This document shows, one piece after another, positions 60,004 through 64,000 of a stretch of DNA of 64,000 bases. The notes beneath the pieces were generated by a model, which was not told where the DNA came from, searched no databases, and saw only the letters and a list, made by a program, of their open reading frames with translations. Source of the stretch: CAYGDP01 sp964348665. Lineage in GTDB: Bacteria; Verrucomicrobiota; Verrucomicrobiia; Palsa-1439; CAYGDP01. Positions within the stretch are counted from its first letter, which is position 1; each line of letters begins with the position of its first letter. A program made the translations under genes and the position numbers. The stretch is taken from contig CAYGDP010000006.1 of the NCBI GenBank assembly GCA_964348665.1, forward strand, positions 1 through 64,000, read 5' to 3'.

Positions 60004-61191
60004 ATGCTCACAACTCAATATAAAGAGCAGATTGCCAAATCCATCGCCGACATCCGCGCGGCGGGCACGTACAAAACCGAGCGCGTGATCACCTCGCCGC
60101 AGCGCGAGCACATCAGCACCACGCAACGCGCCGACGTGCTCAACTTCTGCGCCAATAATTATCTCGGGCTTGCTTCGCACCCCGATGTCATCGCGGCCGC
60201 GCACGCCGCGCTCGATCAATGGGGATACGGACTGGCCAGCGTCCGCTTCATCTGCGGCACGCAATCGCTCCACAAACAACTCGAAGCGAAGTTGAGCGAG
60301 TTTCTTGGCACCGACGACACCATCCTCTACTCTTCCTGTTTCGACGCCAATGGCGGTCTGTTCGAGACGTTGCTGGGTGAACAGGACGCCGTCATCAGCG
60401 ATGAACTCAACCATGCCAGCATCATTGACGGCATCCGCCTCTGCAAAGCGCAGCGGTATCGCTACAAGAACAACGACATGGCCGACCTCGAAGCGAAACT
60501 CAAGGAAGCCAGTGGCGCGCGCTTCAAACTAATCGCCACCGACGGCGTTTTCTCGATGGACGGCATCATTGCCAACCTACGCAGCATTTGCGATCTAGCC
60601 GACAAATACGGCGCGCTGGTCATGGTGGACGATAGTCACGCAGTCGGATTCATGGGCGCGCGCGGACACGGCACGCACGAACATTGCGGCGTGATGAACC
60701 GGGTGGACATCCTCACCGGCACACTTGGCAAAGCGCTCGGAGGCGGCAGTGGCGGTTACACCAGTGGCCGCAAAGAAATCATCGAACTGCTACGGCAACG
60801 TTCACGACCGTATTTGTTCAGCAACTCGCTCCTTCCTCCCGTTCTAGGTGCGTCGCTGAAATCGCTTGAGTCCCTAACCCAATCCACCGAACTGCGCGAC
60901 CGACTCGAAGCAAATACAAAATTCTTCCGTGCCGAAATATCGAAGGCAGGTTTCAATATCATCTCCGGCACACATCCCATCGTGCCAATCATGCTCGGCG
61001 ATGCCGCGCTGGCCACGAATTTTGCCGACGCGATGCTCGCCAAAGGAGTTTACGTTATCGGCTTCAGTTATCCGGTCGTCCCGCAAGGCAAAGCCCGAAT
61101 CCGGGTGCAGATCAGCGCCGCGCACTCGCAAGCGGATTTGGAGTTTGCCATCCGCGCGTTTTTAGAGGTGAAGCAAGAGTTAATGCTTTAA
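60004..61191 (+). CDS. kbl: Glycine C-acetyltransferase (2-amino-3-ketobutyrate CoA ligase)
   Basis: A 395-residue PLP enzyme that splits 2-amino-3-oxobutanoate with CoA into glycine and acetyl-CoA. NFCANNYLGLASHPDV, ALDQWGYGLASVRFICGTQ, VMVDDSHAVGFMG and the PLP-lysine motif GTLGKALGGGSGGY are intact. The ATG at 60004 is chosen. It completes the threonine pathway started by Tdh at 46057. It converges on the efflux gene with a 4-base overlap. Confidence 0.95.
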   Translation: MLTTQYKEQIAKSIADIRAAGTYKTERVITSPQREHISTTQRADVLNFCANNYLGLASHPDVIAAAHAALDQWGYGLASVRFICGTQSLHKQLEAKLSEFLGTDDTILYSSCFDANGGLFETLLGEQDAVISDELNHASIIDGIRLCKAQRYRYKNNDMADLEAKLKEASGARFKLIATDGVFSMDGIIANLRSICDLADKYGALVMVDDSHAVGFMGARGHGTHEHCGVMNRVDILTGTLGKALGGGSGGYTSGRKEIIELLRQRSRPYLFSNSLLPPVLGASLKSLESLTQSTELRDRLEANTKFFRAEISKAGFNIISGTHPIVPIMLGDAALATNFADAMLAKGVYVIGFSYPVVPQGKARIRVQISAAHSQADLEFAIRAFLEVKQELML

Positions 61192-64000
61192 CTCCGAGCC
61201 CCGACGATCCCCTTTTCGTTCTCGAACCAATGGTAGAGCACAGGAAGGACGAGCAGTTTCAGGAAGGTCGAGGTTATTAAGCCGCCGATGACGACGATGG
61301 CGAGCGGGCGCTGGACTTCTGCGCCTGTGCCTGTGGCGATTGCCATCGGCACAAAACCAAGAGTGGCTACCAGCGCGGTCATCAGGATGGCGCGTAACCT
61401 CGTCATCGTGCCTTCAAAGACTGCATCGTTGAACGAGCGACCTGCTTCGCGCAGAGCGTTGATGCTGCTGAACATTACCACACCATCGAGAACGGCAACG
61501 CCGCTGAGAGCGATGAAGCCGACACCTGCCGAAATACTGAATGGCAGGTCGCAGAGCGCCAGTGCGAACACTCCGCCTGTCGCTGCCATCGGCACGCCTG
61601 TGAAGATCAATAGCGATTGGCGCACGCTACGGAACGCGGTGAAGAGCAGGAAGAAAATCAGCGCGAGCGCCGCGGGCACGACGATGGCGAGTCGTTGCCG
61701 AGCGGCACGCAGATTTTCAAACTGCCCGCCGTATTCCACGTAGTACCCCACGGACAACAGCGGCTTGATTTCTTCGTCCACGCGCCTTTGCACCTCCTCG
61801 ACAAAGCTGGCAATGTCACGCCCGCGCACGTTGCATTGGACAGCGACGCGACGCTTGCCATTTTCACGGCTGATTTGATTGAGACCCTCGACGATCTCGA
61901 TTCGTGACAGTTGCGACAGCGGAATCAGAGCGCCCGTGGAGGTTTTGACGGTAAGCTGCTTTAGTTCGTCAAGTTGCTGGCGCAGCGGTCCTGGGAGGCG
62001 CACAACGATGTCGAAGCGTCGCTCGCCCTCAAACAACTGCCCCGTTTCCTTGCCGCCAATAGCGGTCTCGATTAGGTCGAGCACATCCACAACGTTGAGG
62101 CCGTAGCGGGCGAGCGCTTGGCGATCCATTTCCATCTGCATCACAGGCAATCCACTGGTTTGCTCAAACTGTACGTCCTCCGCTCCCTGTACTTTACCGA
62201 GCAACTCGTTGACTTGCGCCGCAATGCGGCTGAGTTCGTCCATGTCGTCTCCGAAAACTTTTACTGCTACATCGGCGCGCACTCCCGCAATCAGTTCATT
62301 GAAGCGGAGTTCGATGGGCTGCGAGAAGCTGTAGTTCTGCCCCGCGAGCGGCGCGAGCCGCTCCTGGATTTTCTCGATCAACTCGGCTTTTGTCTTCACG
62401 GTTTTCCACTCTTTGCGTGGCTTGAGCATGACATAGACATCGGCGACGTTGACACCCATCGGGTCGGTCGCTACTTCCGCTGTTCCGACTCGGGCGAAGA
62501 CGGTTTCTACTTCGGGAAATTCCACGATTGCTTTCTCCATTGCTGACTGCATTTCGAGAGATTGCGTGAGTGAAATGCTCGGCAAACGTAGCACTTGAAT
62601 CGCCAGCGAGCCTTCATCGAGTTGAGGCACAAACGTAGCCCCCAGTCGTGTGAACATCCACCCAGCCAATACCACGACGCCTACCGCGCCGCCGACGCTC
62701 ACCCACCGCCAGCGTAGCGACCATCGCAACGATGGCGCATAAACACGGCTGAGTTGGCGCATCAGCCAGTTTTCCTTTTCGCCGAACTTGCGGCCAAGTG
62801 TGAGCGAGCAAAGCACAGGCACGAGCGTGAGAGCCAGCAACAGAGAACCTGCCAGTGCCAGCAACATCACAATCGCCATCGGCCCGAACATTTTACCTTC
62901 GATGCCTTGCAGGGTAAGAATTGGCAGGAAGACAATCATAATGATGGCGACGCCAAACGTAACAGGGCGACCCATTTCCAGCGCAGCAGCAGTTAGGTGC
63001 TGGCGTTGCTCATCAGGCGTAAGCGGGCGACCAAGCTTGTGTTGTTGCTCGGCGAGGCGACGGACGAGATTTTCGGCCATAATCACCGCACCGTCCACGA
63101 TGAGACCGAAATCAATCGCGCCGAGACTCATAAGATTTCCCGAAGTTTTCGTCTGCACCATGCCCGTGAGCGCAAAAAGCATTGAGAGCGGGATCGCCGA
63201 CGCGACAATGAGCGCAGCGCGGACGTTGCCTAGAAAAACCAAGAGCACGACGATGACCAACACGCCCCCCTCAAAGAGATTATTACTCACCGTGCCAATG
63301 GTATCGTTGACCAAGTAAGTGCGATCATAGACGGGATTGATGGTGACGCCTTTCGGCAACGTAGTTTGGATTTTCTCGAGCTTCTCGCGAACGCGGATGG
63401 AGACGGTGCGCGAGTTTTCGCCGATGAGCATCATCGCAGTGCCGATTACCACTTCACGGCCTTTCTCTGTCGCTGTGCCCGTGCGCAGCTCGTCACCGAC
63501 AGTTACTTCGGCTACATCACGCACATAGACGGGTGCGCCATGCTTAGTTGTGGTGACAACGATGTTTTGGAGATCATCAGTGGTTTGTGCCAACCCGACG
63601 CCTCGGATAAGGTATTGCTCGCCTTTGTGCTCGATGTATGCGCCGCCCACGTTGGCATTATTGGCGCCAACGGCAGTAGCGACGTCGTGAAAGGTCAGGC
63701 CATAGGCCGCCAGCTTCACGGGGTCGGGCAAGACATAATAATGTTTTTCGTAGCCGCCGATGGAGTTGACCTCTGCTACTCCCGCCACGGTGCGAAGCTG
63801 CGGTTTGATCATCCAGTCCTGCATCGCGCGCAACTCGCGCGGTGGATAACCTTCGCCCTCAACCGTGTAGAGGAAAATCTCGCCCAAACCCGTCGAGACG
63901 GGACCCATCACAGGCTCGGCCAAACCTTCGGGTAAGTTCTCTCGCGCTTCTTGTAATCTCTCGAAGACCCGCTGCCGCGCCCAATAAATGTCCGTGCCAT
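61188..64000 (-). CDS. CzcA/CusA-type heavy-metal efflux RND pump, 5' end outside the window
   Basis: The frame runs off the right edge, and ~937 residues of a normal ~1040 are present. RND signatures include LGAIDFGLIVDGAVIMAENLVRR, in which the charged residues of the proton relay sit, and the HME-type tail FVPMAIATGTGAEVQRPLAIVVIGGL. Twelve helices are expected in the complete protein. It exports divalent or monovalent metal ions together with a periplasmic adaptor and an outer-membrane channel, which should lie to the right. Confidence 0.92.
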   Translation of the reverse strand, partial: GTDIYWARQRVFERLQEARENLPEGLAEPVMGPVSTGLGEIFLYTVEGEGYPPRELRAMQDWMIKPQLRTVAGVAEVNSIGGYEKHYYVLPDPVKLAAYGLTFHDVATAVGANNANVGGAYIEHKGEQYLIRGVGLAQTTDDLQNIVVTTTKHGAPVYVRDVAEVTVGDELRTGTATEKGREVVIGTAMMLIGENSRTVSIRVREKLEKIQTTLPKGVTINPVYDRTYLVNDTIGTVSNNLFEGGVLVIVVLLVFLGNVRAALIVASAIPLSMLFALTGMVQTKTSGNLMSLGAIDFGLIVDGAVIMAENLVRRLAEQQHKLGRPLTPDEQRQHLTAAALEMGRPVTFGVAIIMIVFLPILTLQGIEGKMFGPMAIVMLLALAGSLLLALTLVPVLCSLTLGRKFGEKENWLMRQLSRVYAPSLRWSLRWRWVSVGGAVGVVVLAGWMFTRLGATFVPQLDEGSLAIQVLRLPSISLTQSLEMQSAMEKAIVEFPEVETVFARVGTAEVATDPMGVNVADVYVMLKPRKEWKTVKTKAELIEKIQERLAPLAGQNYSFSQPIELRFNELIAGVRADVAVKVFGDDMDELSRIAAQVNELLGKVQGAEDVQFEQTSGLPVMQMEMDRQALARYGLNVVDVLDLIETAIGGKETGQLFEGERRFDIVVRLPGPLRQQLDELKQLTVKTSTGALIPLSQLSRIEIVEGLNQISRENGKRRVAVQCNVRGRDIASFVEEVQRRVDEEIKPLLSVGYYVEYGGQFENLRAARQRLAIVVPAALALIFFLLFTAFRSVRQSLLIFTGVPMAATGGVFALALCDLPFSISAGVGFIALSGVAVLDGVVMFSSINALREAGRSFNDAVFEGTMTRLRAILMTALVATLGFVPMAIATGTGAEVQRPLAIVVIGGLITSTFLKLLVLPVLYHWFENEKGIVGARS

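Overview
The window looks like chromosomal DNA of a PVC-group bacterium, most likely a verrucomicrobium. The evidence is a ThuA/PVC-type membrane-bound dehydrogenase with a C-terminal haem domain, a second large cytochrome/blue-copper protein, a REP-associated transposase (RAYT) and a complete mlaEFD locus. A run of 10 Ns at 22353-22362 shows that this is a draft scaffold, so the source may be a metagenome bin.

The accessory heart of the window is 0.3-11.9 kb, where everything is on the minus strand. Read in the direction of transcription it holds: two tandem leftward terminators; a T-arm-less tRNA-like element; 33 closely packed tRNA genes (11565 down to 8220); a run of up to six Y RNA-like genes (8176 down to 7534); a Ro60/Rsr TROVE protein; a terminator; an Rnl5-type RNA ligase; two more tRNAs (Phe, Lys); an SMI1/KNR4 protein; a small acidic protein; an HNH endonuclease; and RtcB. 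The 35 tRNAs together cover all 20 amino acids. Thirty-four of the 35 have G at T-loop position 55, where U (pseudouridine) is essentially universal, and most have A18 in place of G18. The 19-56 tertiary pair takes G-C, A-U, U-A and C-G forms in different tRNAs, so the elbow has co-evolved. The Y RNAs beside them keep a canonical TTC T-loop and GG D-loop. I read this as a complete alternative tRNA set linked to RNA sealing and Ro/Y RNA quality control. Its purpose (backup tRNAs, nuclease-resistant tRNAs or decoys) is not decided by the sequence.

From 12 kb on the content is mostly ordinary. It includes tpiA-secG-rhodanese, a lipoprotein, an M23 peptidase, a GT9 glycosyltransferase, and miaB with a toxin-antitoxin cassette inserted at its 5' end. 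Then come an esterase, a split carB interrupted by the assembly gap, trpA, manC, ruvX, truA, a flavoprotein and an SMP-30 lactonase (22-29 kb). The dehydrogenase-hydrolase pair follows at 30-36 kb, then nagB, mlaEFD, a PIN-TRAM protein and ispD (36-42 kb).

The last third holds an M28 peptidase-AAC(3) fusion, an XRE-cupin regulator, an EEP phosphatase, tdh and a secreted three-gene operon containing a clostripain/gingipain-like protein. An amine or GABA catabolic run (aminotransferase, aldehyde dehydrogenase, unknown enzyme, sulfotransferase, class IV aminotransferase), the RAYT element, the cytochrome-cupredoxin, kbl and a truncated CzcA-type efflux pump complete it. tdh and kbl are the two steps of threonine-to-glycine conversion although 13 kb separates them.
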